From the NCBI GenBank assembly GCA_035296965.1, contig DATGZX010000324.1:1-59844 (forward strand): a stretch of DNA of 59,844 nt. The letters run 5' to 3'. The notes under the pieces are model-generated. The model searched no databases. It had not been told where the DNA came from and worked only from the letters and a program-made list of their open reading frames with translations. Positions 1 to 9,308 of this stretch are shown one piece after another (within the stretch, counting starts at the first letter, position 1; every line of letters starts with the position of its first letter). Both the position numbers and the translations under genes were made by a program. This DNA is from DATGZX01 sp035296965 (lineage in GTDB: Bacteria; Planctomycetota; Planctomycetia; Gemmatales; Gemmataceae).

Positions 1-102
1 TCGGTCTTGGATCAGCTTCTTCCCCATCCAGGCGGCTGACGGCCCGCCGTCACACGTCTCCCATTCGCTTTTCTTGGGCACGAATGTCAAGCTGAGGTAA
101 TC

Positions 103-1134
103 TCAGACGGTTCTACCCTGCGCACAGATTCGACAGCTACCGCCTGGGTGCATGCTGCCCCAGCCGTGCTTGCAGGCGTCCTTGTCGAAAGTCCGGTCGG
201 GATCATTTACGCAAGCGTCGAAGCTGTTGCCGATGGTCTGGTAGTAGGGGACCGCTCCGGAGAGCGGATACTGGTCGTACGTGTAAGCCCAGTAAGCCCG
301 CCGGCCAACCAAGGTCGTGGTCGTGTACTCCCCGACCATCAGAGTGTTGGAAGCTCCGTCCGTTATGGTTGCGAAGCTTTCGTTCCCAAGCTCCTTCATG
401 TTGGTGCCGTCGCAGCTATAAAAAGTGTGCAGCACGCCAATGTACTGGCGGAGGCCTGCTTGCTCCATGATGTAGGCTTCCTCCGGTTGCGTGAAAAAGC
501 GATCGCCGTCGTTGCTGCCTCTTCCCGACATCCCTCGATAGGACGAGGGCATGAACAACTTGTCATTCCCCGGTCCGTTGAATGGTTTTTGAGGCTGCGT
601 CGTATTAATGTCTGATGGACAAGCGTACGTCTTCACGTAGGCCGTTCGGAAAGCGTCCGACTGATCCTCGCAGAATTTGGTGGGGTCGTACCTGTCGTAG
701 ACTTGCTGCTGTTCGATGTAAGGCAGGATTAGCATGGCCCAGTTCGCGTTGCTTTTGGAGTCCTGGGTCTCGCAGCAAACATTAGGGGTAACCCCTCCAG
801 GAGGAAAGGTCGTGGCGGTCCCGGCATAGTTTTGTAGTGCCAGGCCAATCTGCTTCAGATTGTTCAGGCAGGACGCCCGGTTCGCCATTTCGCGAACCTT
901 TTGGACCGCGGGGATCAGGATGCCAATCAAGATAGCGATAATCGCAATGACTACTAAAAGCTCCATCAGGGAGAACGCCGCGCGCCTCTTGGAGCGTGTT
1001 GAAAAAGGGGTCAGACCCCTCGACAATCGGGGCAGTCCGTCCAGGCCAGAGCCACGAGGCTTTGCGGATTCGAAGGGGTCGGACCCCTTTTCCAACACGC
1101 TCCTAGCAGTACAAGAACTCATTTTCCGAATCAT
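103..1134 (-). CDS. DUF1559 prepilin-like protein with an element-extended leader
   Basis: This 343-residue protein belongs to the large planctomycete family of pseudopilin-like surface proteins (DUF1559). The class III signal reads RAAFSLMELLVVIAI at about residues 51-65, with cleavage expected before Phe54, followed by the family hallmark NLKQIGLALQNY. The ATG at 1134 is chosen because AGGAGG lies 7 bases upstream. Residues about 11-48 of the leader are encoded by a palindromic element (991-1103), so the leader is about 53 residues instead of the usual 10-20. The C-terminus stops shortly after SMHPGG, where relatives normally continue with a glycine-rich DGSVRF-type end, so the gene may be truncated. 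It lies 79 bases downstream of the reverse transcriptase/hydrolase gene on the same strand, and the two may be co-transcribed. Family is confident; whether the protein is still processed is unknown. Confidence 0.88.
   Translation of the reverse strand: MIRKMSSCTARSVLEKGSDPFESAKPRGSGLDGLPRLSRGLTPFSTRSKRRAAFSLMELLVVIAIIAILIGILIPAVQKVREMANRASCLNNLKQIGLALQNYAGTATTFPPGGVTPNVCCETQDSKSNANWAMLILPYIEQQQVYDRYDPTKFCEDQSDAFRTAYVKTYACPSDINTTQPQKPFNGPGNDKLFMPSSYRGMSGRGSNDGDRFFTQPEEAYIMEQAGLRQYIGVLHTFYSCDGTNMKELGNESFATITDGASNTLMVGEYTTTTLVGRRAYWAYTYDQYPLSGAVPYYQTIGNSFDACVNDPDRTFDKDACKHGWGSMHPGGSCRICAQGRTV
991..1103. repeat. Palindromic MITE-like element inside the DUF1559 gene
   Basis: This 113-bp element has inverted ends of about 30 bases: GGAGCGTGTTGAAAAAGGGG on the left matches the reverse complement of the right end with one or two differences. 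Each arm contains a shorter palindrome of the GGGGTC-GACCCC type. A related element with the same architecture is at 58562-58673. It carries no gene and is presumably mobilised in trans. It lies within an open reading frame and adds no stop in that frame. Confidence 0.85.
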
Positions 1135-1213
1135 GACCACACCTCCTGACTCGCTAACCTTTCGAAGAAGCATCGCCAATGCCCTGCAGCACGCAACTGC
1201 GTCGGTTCGGGAA

Positions 1214-3013
1214 CTAGGGCAGTCGATGCTCCAACAGCCAGTCGAATGTTTTTTGTGATTCGTAAGCGCGATCAAAAACGATATTTTGATAAGGCCCGGC
1301 ACCCGGCATTTCAGTATACCGAGGACTTCCGCCTGCGTCTTTCAGGGCGTGGATCATTTCCCGCGCCCGCTCAATGCGGTCAACATAGTACTCGCCCTGA
1401 GCCTGAAAACACCAGCAGGGGATATTTTTGATGAGTGCGGCCTTTTCGGGATATCCCTGGGCGGAAATCGGCACAATCGCGGCCCAAAGTTCGGGATGCC
1501 CCGCGGCCAAATGCCAGGTTCCCAGACCGCCTGACCCAACACCCGTCAGATAGAGCCGTTTGGTATCGACCCTAAAAGACTTCTTTACGTCGGCAAGCGC
1601 ATCCAGCGCCTGATTGAGATCGTCCGAAGCGGGCTGCCACTCTCCCTTTTCAGATTGAGGAAACAGCGTGATGAAGGGAAAGGTGTATTGCCTCCCAGTC
1701 ACAGCTGGCCCCATACCAGTTTGGACATGCCGGTAACCATCGTGCCCCCGCTCGCGGGCATCGTGGAGGTAGAGGATCAGGGGATACCTTTCAGTGCCAT
1801 CGTACTCGTAGCTCTTGGGGACAAAGACGATGTAATGCGTCTTCTGCGTCGCCAGATCACGTGGACAAATGCGCTTTATAAAGCCGTGTTCAGTCAGCTC
1901 GACTGGCCGATTCCAGAGAATTACTGTCAGGATTGTAACTGCCAATGCGCCCGCTACGAGGGCGTAGGCCGGCCAGCGCCAGGATATGCCGGCGAGCTTC
2001 CGGCGGCGGGAAGGCTCTTTTTTGGTCGGCGTTGAAGGGGTAGGTTCAGACTGACGTTGCTTAGGTTTCTTCAAGGGCTTGTAACGAACGTGAAACTTGC
2101 CGCTACTGTCCGAGGCTGCGCGCAACTCATAACCCAAGAGTCGTAACTTCCCCCCACGCGCCATGTTCACCCATTGCGTCTGGGTGGGATTTGTCTCGAA
2201 TTGAAACTCGGACAATTCCTCGCGAAGGCGTTTCTGGACGGCCGGCAATATCCATTCGTAACGAGGGTCAGGATCGGACAGAACTATCAGGTCATGCTCA
2301 AACCGTGCATATTCGAGATGGGAAAAACCTTCCTGCCGACCAATTGCTTTCGCTTGCCGTAACATGCGCTCAATGCCGTCAAAAACGATGCTGGCGAGAA
2401 AGGGTGCGACAAGTTTGCGCTGGGAGCTGGGTGGTCGCGTCGATAGGATTTTCTGGAGCAAGCCAACTGCCTCAACATCAGCGATTCGCTGAGTTATCTT
2501 GGCCAAAAACCGGTCACAGTCCACAACCCCAATGCATGCTTCAATGTTCTCTGCATAAATGCGTGTCAACCCTTTTTCGATGGCGGCGGCAATCCACTTG
2601 ATTGCCTCGTCAGATTGGGATCTTTGCGGCGCGGTGGCTGCCCATGCGCGCTCGAAGACGAGGTAAAGTGCAGCAAGTACCACCTGGTCGCGGACGGCAT
2701 TCCTGCTCTCGGGCTCCAACGGATCCTTGATCGCCTCAGGATGGGAAGGGGCTATCGGCTGATAGGTGTGCGCTTCGAGGTCTTGGAGGAGTTGTTCAAG
2801 ATAACTCGCAAGACCTTCAGCTTCCAAAGCCTCCAGGGTGAGTGGGTCGATCCCTCGGTCCCGGAAGTTTCTCCGGACATCCGCATAAGCCAGATGAAGG
2901 ATGTCCATGTTGCAAAGTTCGCCATAGACCTCCAGCAGTGGCCGCGGCAACTCGTGAGTCTGCAGGTAGACTTGATGTGAAATATCCAGGCCGGAGATGG
3001 GTTCGTCGGGCAT
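1214..3013 (-). CDS. Degenerate group II-type reverse transcriptase fused to an inactive alpha/beta hydrolase
   Basis: This 599-residue, two-part protein has a membrane segment between its halves. Residues about 35-300 follow the order of a group II intron/retron-type reverse transcriptase: GIDPLT (54-59), VRDQVVLAALYLVFE (107-121), motif A at VVDCDRF (163-169), a motif B remnant near 194-212, motif C at 237-245 and the thumb motif GGKLRLLGYELR (287-298). The catalytic YADD is replaced by FEHD, and the PQG of motif B is gone. A basic Pro-rich linker and one transmembrane helix (349-367) follow. Residues 392-599 resemble PHB-depolymerase/phospholipase-type esterases, but the nucleophile motif GLSMGG reads GVGSGG, the catalytic-acid region is changed, and the usual DAGH reads GAGP. 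The start at 3013 has AAGGAGGGG upstream. Loss of both active sites suggests a binding or structural role. This is an inference; the domain assignments rest on motif order. Confidence 0.8.
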   Translation of the reverse strand: MPDEPISGLDISHQVYLQTHELPRPLLEVYGELCNMDILHLAYADVRRNFRDRGIDPLTLEALEAEGLASYLEQLLQDLEAHTYQPIAPSHPEAIKDPLEPESRNAVRDQVVLAALYLVFERAWAATAPQRSQSDEAIKWIAAAIEKGLTRIYAENIEACIGVVDCDRFLAKITQRIADVEAVGLLQKILSTRPPSSQRKLVAPFLASIVFDGIERMLRQAKAIGRQEGFSHLEYARFEHDLIVLSDPDPRYEWILPAVQKRLREELSEFQFETNPTQTQWVNMARGGKLRLLGYELRAASDSSGKFHVRYKPLKKPKQRQSEPTPSTPTKKEPSRRRKLAGISWRWPAYALVAGALAVTILTVILWNRPVELTEHGFIKRICPRDLATQKTHYIVFVPKSYEYDGTERYPLILYLHDARERGHDGYRHVQTGMGPAVTGRQYTFPFITLFPQSEKGEWQPASDDLNQALDALADVKKSFRVDTKRLYLTGVGSGGLGTWHLAAGHPELWAAIVPISAQGYPEKAALIKNIPCWCFQAQGEYYVDRIERAREMIHALKDAGGSPRYTEMPGAGPYQNIVFDRAYESQKTFDWLLEHRLP

Positions 3014-3431
3014 CTGATCCCCTCCTTAGGTCATCGATTATCACGGTTGCTCGGGAGAATGTCAATCAAGGGAGGCCGGGAGACCGGAGAGGCGAGAGTG
3101 AGGTGCACGACCAGGTTTGCAGCTGGCGCCGCGTGCCACGTTCAGAGTTCGCTGAGCATCAAGCGCGGATCAGGCGGAAGATCGCGGAACTGCTCCGGGC
3201 CAATCCCAATTCATCTCCAGGCGTTCATTGTTTCTTCTTCCGGCAACAGTTCTGGAATTCTGACCCTACTCACAAATTCTGGAAGGAAGTCGCCAACTTT
3301 GTCCAAATCGCCTTTGACCAATTGATTCCCTGCTGTATGCGAATTTACCTCAATAAAATTGGGCCATTCCTCTGGCGCTGTGCACTACGTACCATAGGAG
3401 ACGACACAACAGCGCCAACGAGGCCGACACG
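3014..3431. other. Divergent intergenic region
   Basis: This 418-bp gap lies between the outward-facing reverse transcriptase/hydrolase and sigma-WD40 genes, so it should hold both promoters. I see no convincing coding frame, repeat or clear -35/-10 pair in it. Confidence 0.5.
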
Positions 3432-6400
3432 ATGGCTCATTCTCAACCAAGCACCGTCCTGCGCCATATTCGCAAACTGGTCGAAGGGCAGGCGGTCAAC
3501 CAGCTCTCTGATCGGCAACTCCTGGAGCAATTCGTTTCTCAGCATGATGAGAGAGCCCTTGAGGCGCTGATTCAGCGACATGGTGCGCTCGTTTTACGCG
3601 TCTGCTGGCGCGTTCTCGGTCACCTTCAAGATGCGGAAGATGCCTTTCAGGCGACTTTTCTCGTGCTCGCCCGCCGGGCGGCTGCCATCCGCAAGCACGA
3701 CTCGCTTAGCGCATGGCTCTACGGGGTCGCCCAGCGCATCGCTGTCCGGATGAAGAGCCGTGAGAGACGCCGTCGGGTTTTGATCCCTCCACTGCCATCC
3801 GCTCAGACCAATCTTCTGGACGAACTTGCCGCGAAGGAGTTTTGCGCGGTGCTCGAAGAAGAGGTGGGCAGGCTGCCGGAGAAGTATCGCGCGCCCGTCC
3901 TCTTGTGCGGCATGGGCGGCCAAACCAGGGATGAAGCGATCACGCAGCTTGGTTGGTCCCTGGGTACGTTCAAGCGGCGGCTGGAGCGCGGCCGGAGACT
4001 TTTGCGCACCCGCCTGGCGCGACGCGGTTTGGTGGCGCCCGCAGTACCCTTGGTGGACTTGCACGCTCCAAGTATGTTCCCTTCAGCGGCGTCGCCACTG
4101 CTGGTAACGAGGACCGTGCGAGCGGCCGTGCCCTTTGCGACCGGATCGGCAGTGCCGGACGGCAACGTCTCCGTTCGGGCCATTGGTCTCGCGCATCATG
4201 CGCTCCGTGCTGTCGCGCTCTCCAAATTGCAGGCCGGCGCTGCGCTGATCTTGCTCATGGCACTGGTGAGCGCGGGGCTTGGTCCGTTGGTGGGACAGGC
4301 GCCAGCGCCAAATTCAGCGACCCCCGAACCGCCGGCGGCCAAGGGCGAGCCGGCAGGTCGACAGCCGGGGACGGCAGGCATCGATCGCTATGGCGACCCA
4401 TTACCGCTTTGGGCGCGCGCCCGCCTTGGCACCATTCGTTTTCGCACAACCGGCCTTATCAACGACTGCGCCTATTCGCCGGACGGCAAGGTCCTCGCCA
4501 CCTGCGACAGCAGCCACACCGTGTGTCTCTTCGAGGCGGCAACCGGCCGGCCGATCCGCGAGTTGCGCGGCCCCATTTCAGATGTGATTAGCGTCGCTTT
4601 CTCGCCGGATGGCCAAATTCTCGCTGCGGGAGCCGCGGACGATACCATCCGCTTGTGGGAGGTTACCACAGGGAAGCTTATCCGGCAGTTTTATACCACG
4701 CAGCAGGTCATCTGGTCTCTGGCATTCACGCCCAACGGCAAGATCCTGGTTTCTGGAGGCCAAAATAAGCAAGTCGTCTTTTGGGACCCGGTTACCGGTA
4801 AAGAAAATCGCAAACTTGAAGGCCATCAATCGCCCGTTTGCTCCATTTCCATTTCGCCCGACGGGCAGACTGTGGCGTCCTCGGGTCCGGATCGGGCAAT
4901 TCGGCTCTGGGAAACAGCGACCGGCAAACTTATACGTGAACTCATTGACCCAGTATCGGAAGCCGAGCCAGTCCAATCGATGCAGATTCACCCCGTCGCC
5001 TTTTCCCCGGATGGCAAAGTGATGGCCACATCGAACCGAGGTCGCAAGGTTTGCCTGTTCGACGTCGCCTCGGGCAACGTTCTTCGTTATCTTCTCGCAA
5101 CACCAAAGGGCACGCCTATCCAATGGGACGACAGCACCTGGACCCTCGCCTTCGCGCTGGACGGTAAGACCCTCGCTTGCGGCGGGGCGAGTCACAGCGG
5201 TTCAATCTGGGACCTGGCGACGGGAAAGTTGCTGTGGCAGCTTCCCGGCCAGAATTCGACGACTTATACCAGCTGGCACTACGGCGGCGTACACGGTATC
5301 ACCTTCTCGCCCGATGGGAAGACCATGGCCTATGGCGTGGATAATCGCGTCGGACAAAGGGACGTCCGTTCTGGTCAGGAGATCCGACCAGGCGAAGGGC
5401 CGGAATCCGCGGTCCAGTGGGTGAAATTCGGAGCGGGCAACAACACGCTGCTGGTGGCGAGCGATGATAAAGCGCAGCCGCTGGTGGAGTGGGATCTGGC
5501 AACCGTGAAGCCGTTGCGCAGTCTTCAGGGCCAGCTCCAGTGGACGCGACTCGCAGCCGTTACACCAGATCTGAAACTACTCGTTGCGACCGACGGCGCG
5601 GGATTGCGCCTTTCGGACACCACAACCGGCAAGGAGGTGCGCCAGTTCGAATTACCCATCAAAAACTGGTCCAATACTGCGGATGCAATCGCGCTCTCTC
5701 CGACTGGGAAATTGCTCGCGAGTGGCGGGGGATTGGACGATAACTCGATCCGCGTTTGGGAGATCTCTACCGGCAAAGAGATTCGCAAATTGGAGCATCA
5801 GCTTAAGCACGTTTGGTGCCTGGCTTTCTCGCCGGACGGGAAAGTCCTTGCCTCCTGCGGCGACGATTCCATCATTCGCCTCCACGACCTGGCTTCGGAC
5901 CAGACCATCCGGCGCTTGGAGTCGGCTCATTTCGGCTGGGGCAGCAGGCTCGTCTTCTCCCCCGACGGCAAAGTAGTGGCGATGGCGGGCGGGGACAGGG
6001 TGGTCAGGCTCTGGCAGGTCGCTTCGGGAAAAGTGGTGCGGGAACTTCCAGGTCAGCCTCCAGGGGAGGTCCCGAGCGTGGCATTCTCGCCGGACAATCG
6101 CATGGTTGCCATCGGCGGCAGCGATGGAGTCGTGCACCTATGGGAAATCGCCACGGGCCGCGAGCGGCGCACACTTGCGGGCCATCGAGGGAAAGTGCAC
6201 GCGGTTGCTTTCGCCTCGGATGGCAAGACGCTGGCCTCTGGAAGCAGCGACGCGACTGCCCTGCTCTGGAACATTTACGGTCAGCCAAGGGATACACCAG
6301 CCGGTCCGCTGACTCCGGTGCAACTAGAAAACTGCTGGAAGGAACTGGCCAGCCCCGATCCAGCCCCGGCTTACAATGCCACTTGCACCTTACTCCGCGC

Positions 6401-6824
6401 ACCGAGCCAAGCAGTGCCCTTCTTCCAAAAGCGGCTGCGACCAGCCGTCGCGCCGGATGCTCAGCGCATTGCGGCCCTGATCGTCGATCTGAACAGCGAC
6501 AGCTTTGCGACCCGCCAGACCGCCATGCGCGAACTGGAGATACTTGGAGAGAGAGCCGAACCCGCCTTGCGCAAGGCAGCCGCGCCTGAAGGCACGGCAG
6601 AGGTCCGCCGCCGCGCCAGCGAATTGCTCGACAAACTCGAAGCAGTCGCCTCCCCCGACAGCCTACGCATGCTACGCGCACTTGAAATACTTGAGCAGGT
6701 GCACAGTCGAGAGGCCAAACAGGTACTGGAAACCTTGTCGCGCGGAGCGCCTGCCGCTCGGCAGACGCAAGAAGCGAAGGAGTCCCTGGAGCGCGCAGCC
6801 AAACGGACTGCTGCCGTTCCCTAG
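3432..6824 (+). CDS. Membrane-tethered ECF sigma factor with two WD40 propellers
   Basis: The N-terminal 200 residues are an ECF sigma factor: region 2 around residues 26-110 with DAEDAFQATFLVLARR and SAWLYGVA, and region 4 around 140-200 with LPEKYRAPVLL and a helix-turn-helix ending in FKRRLERGRRLLRTRL. One hydrophobic segment (about 267-289) would anchor the protein with the sigma part inside and the rest outside the inner membrane. From about 336 to 951 there are 14 WD40-type repeats (recurring FSPDGK..LAS), enough for two seven-bladed propellers. The last 180 residues are helical and HEAT-like. Planctomycetes are known for ECF factors with such extensions. The usual separate anti-sigma gene is absent beside it, so sensing and restraint may be built into the protein. 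The start at 3432 is the first ATG; its ribosome site is weak. Confidence 0.9.
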   Translation: MAHSQPSTVLRHIRKLVEGQAVNQLSDRQLLEQFVSQHDERALEALIQRHGALVLRVCWRVLGHLQDAEDAFQATFLVLARRAAAIRKHDSLSAWLYGVAQRIAVRMKSRERRRRVLIPPLPSAQTNLLDELAAKEFCAVLEEEVGRLPEKYRAPVLLCGMGGQTRDEAITQLGWSLGTFKRRLERGRRLLRTRLARRGLVAPAVPLVDLHAPSMFPSAASPLLVTRTVRAAVPFATGSAVPDGNVSVRAIGLAHHALRAVALSKLQAGAALILLMALVSAGLGPLVGQAPAPNSATPEPPAAKGEPAGRQPGTAGIDRYGDPLPLWARARLGTIRFRTTGLINDCAYSPDGKVLATCDSSHTVCLFEAATGRPIRELRGPISDVISVAFSPDGQILAAGAADDTIRLWEVTTGKLIRQFYTTQQVIWSLAFTPNGKILVSGGQNKQVVFWDPVTGKENRKLEGHQSPVCSISISPDGQTVASSGPDRAIRLWETATGKLIRELIDPVSEAEPVQSMQIHPVAFSPDGKVMATSNRGRKVCLFDVASGNVLRYLLATPKGTPIQWDDSTWTLAFALDGKTLACGGASHSGSIWDLATGKLLWQLPGQNSTTYTSWHYGGVHGITFSPDGKTMAYGVDNRVGQRDVRSGQEIRPGEGPESAVQWVKFGAGNNTLLVASDDKAQPLVEWDLATVKPLRSLQGQLQWTRLAAVTPDLKLLVATDGAGLRLSDTTTGKEVRQFELPIKNWSNTADAIALSPTGKLLASGGGLDDNSIRVWEISTGKEIRKLEHQLKHVWCLAFSPDGKVLASCGDDSIIRLHDLASDQTIRRLESAHFGWGSRLVFSPDGKVVAMAGGDRVVRLWQVASGKVVRELPGQPPGEVPSVAFSPDNRMVAIGGSDGVVHLWEIATGRERRTLAGHRGKVHAVAFASDGKTLASGSSDATALLWNIYGQPRDTPAGPLTPVQLENCWKELASPDPAPAYNATCTLLRAPSQAVPFFQKRLRPAVAPDAQRIAALIVDLNSDSFATRQTAMRELEILGERAEPALRKAAAPEGTAEVRRRASELLDKLEAVASPDSLRMLRALEILEQVHSREAKQVLETLSRGAPAARQTQEAKESLERAAKRTAAVP

Positions 6825-6886
6825 AAGTGTTCGGCATTGCCAAACGCCGCGAACCGCGCTTGGCGCTCGCCACACTGGCGGGATCC

Positions 6887-6924
6887 ATTTTCTCGTAGCT
6901 CAAGCTGGCAGCTTGAGCCACTGC
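6887..6924. repeat. 38-bp palindromic repeat, copy 1
   Basis: The core CTCAAGCTGGCAGCTTGAG is a near-perfect palindrome. The same 38-base block, including the flank ATTTTCTCGTAG, occurs in the opposite orientation at 24571-24608. It lies in the gap between the sigma-WD40 and RDD genes; no other feature is visible in 6825-7141. Confidence 0.8.
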
Positions 6925-7141
6925 CGTCCGTTTCGCCGAAACACCGGCCCCCAGAGACGGATGCCCCGGCCTGCTTGACTCGGCCGATAGGGCGGTTAGT
7001 CTACACCTCATAATCGAGATTTGCGCTCGGCGCGCGTTCAGGTTTGGCGCAGGTGTTCCAACCTCGCCACTTCGGCTGACCGGTAGTCTCCGAGTTTCCA
7101 GGAGGGGAGCCGACACCGAGAGCAGGGAATCGTCGTCGGCA

Positions 7142-7627
7142 ATGCTTCGCTGTCGACCGTTGGGATTATGGGACGAACTGCGAGGCTTTGAGGTCATCTC
7201 CGTGGATATAAAGGAAAGCGAATTAATCGGCTGTTCGAGCCTGGACCGTTTCTTCGCAGCGATTGTCGACAACCTGCTGGCGGTCGTTATAGCGTTCGTG
7301 GTCGCTTTGAAGTTGGCGGCGTTTGACAGCGTTGCAGCGTATGTGGCAGCTGCCTTCTGTTACTTTGGGTATTATTTTCTGTCCGAAGTGCTCTTGGGCA
7401 ATACCTTCGGCAAATGGAGTTCTGGTCTGCGTGTGCGCACGGTGTCGGGTGGGAAATGCACTCGATCGCAGATGTCGATCCGATCGCTCCTTCGCGTCGT
7501 GGAAACGAATCCCGTGCTCTTCGGCGGAATTCCGGCAGGGATTGCTATCTTGCTGTCGCCAAGGAGACAGCGCATCGGCGACAGAATCGCCGGGACGGTT
7601 GTCGTGCACCGATCTCAGATAGCGTAA
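7142..7627 (+). CDS. RDD-family integral membrane protein
   Basis: This 161-residue membrane protein matches the RDD family, whose members are small polytopic proteins, some linked to transport or stress. The defining Arg-Asp pattern is visible as LDRFFAAIVDNLLAV near residues 34-48, and the family's end motif as RIGDRIAGTVVV near 143-155. There are two or three hydrophobic helices between about 40 and 140. No clear ribosome site precedes the ATG at 7142; a GTG at 7202 would remove 20 residues and start just before the conserved domain, so the start is uncertain. The next gene on the same strand starts 140 bases downstream. Specific function unknown. Confidence 0.8.
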   Translation: MLRCRPLGLWDELRGFEVISVDIKESELIGCSSLDRFFAAIVDNLLAVVIAFVVALKLAAFDSVAAYVAAAFCYFGYYFLSEVLLGNTFGKWSSGLRVRTVSGGKCTRSQMSIRSLLRVVETNPVLFGGIPAGIAILLSPRRQRIGDRIAGTVVVHRSQIA

Positions 7628-7767
7628 CTCACGAATATAAAGTAATCGCTCAAGGGCATCGTCTGGGTGCCGGTCCATTGCGGCTGGATATGGAGTCACC
7701 ACGCTGGGTCGTGCATTCATCTCGGAGCAGTGGATGCAGGAACTCGAATAACTCAAGGAGTGGCCCG

Positions 7768-9075
7768 ATGCGGTTGCCGGAAGCAAAGATCAAGGAAGCC
7801 ATTGTCCATCCGGAGAAAATGGTCCGCCAGGAGGCCCTGCTGTACTTTGCCGACTCCTACAGCCGGGATGCTGAGGTCATGCCCCTGGTGATCAAGGCCA
7901 TCGAGACGTATGGCCGCGGCAAGGCATTTCGGGACCTCTACGTCTTGGCTCAGCTGGCGCAGACCGAGGCGACAGTCGAATGGGCCATCCGGGAACTGCA
8001 TCGGGAGGAAGACAACGCTGAGGACTACGACGGCTACTTCCCCTCCCTCTCCCGGCTCCTGTGCAGCGCCGACCCACAACTGCTGCTTCCCCGTGCTGAC
8101 GAGATACTCCGGGCACCGGGTTTCCTCAAGGAATTGGTCCCCGAGTTCCGGGATTGGCTGCAACTGGCCAACTGGGACGCCGACCAGTGCTGGCAGGAAC
8201 TGGAGCGCATCTGCGCCGAGGGCGTCGGCAAACACTTTCCCTCAGACGTGGACTTCGACCACGCCAGCCGGGTCGTGAAGGCGCTGGCCCGTCAGGGCGA
8301 GAAATACGTCGAGCGCATCCTCGAACTTCTTGCCAAGGAAATCGTGGATTTCGAGACGGACCCGATGACCTGGCTGGAAATCTTTCTGGTCGAGTTGGCC
8401 GGGGAAATGCGGCTGGAACCTGCCATTGGGCTGGTTGTGAAGAAGCTGCACGAGGACGGAGATGTGCTGTCAGAGGCATGCGTCGAGGCACTGGGCATGA
8501 TCCGGACCGCTGCCGCTGCCTATGCCGTGACCGAAGGCTGGCTCGAAGCTACGTGGGATTATCGGCTCTACGCTACTAGCGCTCTGGAGAGGATTCACTG
8601 CGACGCGACGGTACGGAAGTGCCTGGAACTGCTTCCCCAGGACGACGACCTGGACATCAGGACCGGGCTGGCCGACGCTCTTCTGAGCCAGTTTGCGGAC
8701 GAAGGCATTGAACCTGTCCGGGAGATGGTGCAGCGAGGGACCTACGATTCCATGCACAGCGACCTGATGCGCAGGCTGGTTGCGGTGAGCACGATCCTGG
8801 GCACAACCTTCCCGGAATATGCGATTTGGAAAAGAGAGGCCGAGGAGAGGTTGGCCGAGCAGGAACGCAAGATGAAGGAGACGGAGCGTTTTTTCCAGGC
8901 TCCAGCGACGCCCTCATTGCCATCGAAACTTGCTGCGCCAAACGAGCGGCGTGATTTTCTGGATCGGAAGCCTGCGCCATTCCTCCATACCGAGAAGCAA
9001 GTGGGGCGGAACGATCCGTGCCCCTGCGGGAGTGGCAAGAAGTACAAGAAGTGCTGCCTGAGCCGGGGCAAATAA
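7768..9075 (+). CDS. HEAT-like repeat protein with C-terminal SEC-C zinc motif
   Basis: The protein has 435 residues. The body is all-helical with HEAT-like pairs (for example ALGMIRTAAAAYAVTEGWLE and DALLSQFADEGIEPVREMV). The last 20 residues form a SEC-C motif, VGRNDPCPCGSGKKYKKCC, which binds zinc in SecA and many unrelated proteins. The ATG at 7768 has AAGGAG 7 bases upstream and gives a protein beginning with the helical domain; the open frame extends 118 codons further 5' but that part overlaps the RDD gene and is not conserved in character. A role in protein-protein or ribosome-linked binding is possible but not shown. It ends 233 bases before the giant secreted protein. Confidence 0.85.
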   Translation: MRLPEAKIKEAIVHPEKMVRQEALLYFADSYSRDAEVMPLVIKAIETYGRGKAFRDLYVLAQLAQTEATVEWAIRELHREEDNAEDYDGYFPSLSRLLCSADPQLLLPRADEILRAPGFLKELVPEFRDWLQLANWDADQCWQELERICAEGVGKHFPSDVDFDHASRVVKALARQGEKYVERILELLAKEIVDFETDPMTWLEIFLVELAGEMRLEPAIGLVVKKLHEDGDVLSEACVEALGMIRTAAAAYAVTEGWLEATWDYRLYATSALERIHCDATVRKCLELLPQDDDLDIRTGLADALLSQFADEGIEPVREMVQRGTYDSMHSDLMRRLVAVSTILGTTFPEYAIWKREAEERLAEQERKMKETERFFQAPATPSLPSKLAAPNERRDFLDRKPAPFLHTEKQVGRNDPCPCGSGKKYKKCCLSRGK

Positions 9076-9308
9076 CGAACTCCCTTCCGAAGAAAAACGA
9101 TCGATTACTCGATCGATGGAACAGGCTGAAGAACAAGCCTCATTGCAGAAGTTTGCCGCTCCGTTTGCCGGTTATGCGGCCACGTACTTCCAAGCTAATC
9201 TGCACGCTTGAACACTGCCGTGTGCGAAAGAATCTGAGCGCGCGCTTCGTTTGCTCCTCTCGCACGCCTTTTCCTCCAGATAGTCCGTTTCCGAGAGGAG
9301 CCACGGCC

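Noticed and set aside
1214..3013. Group II intron
   Set aside because: The reverse transcriptase lacks maturase and endonuclease parts and is fused to a hydrolase; no domain V-like RNA hairpin is visible around it.
9076..9308. Hairpin CGATCGA/TCGATCG near 9099 as a terminator
   Set aside because: Only a 7-bp stem and no T-run; too weak to call.
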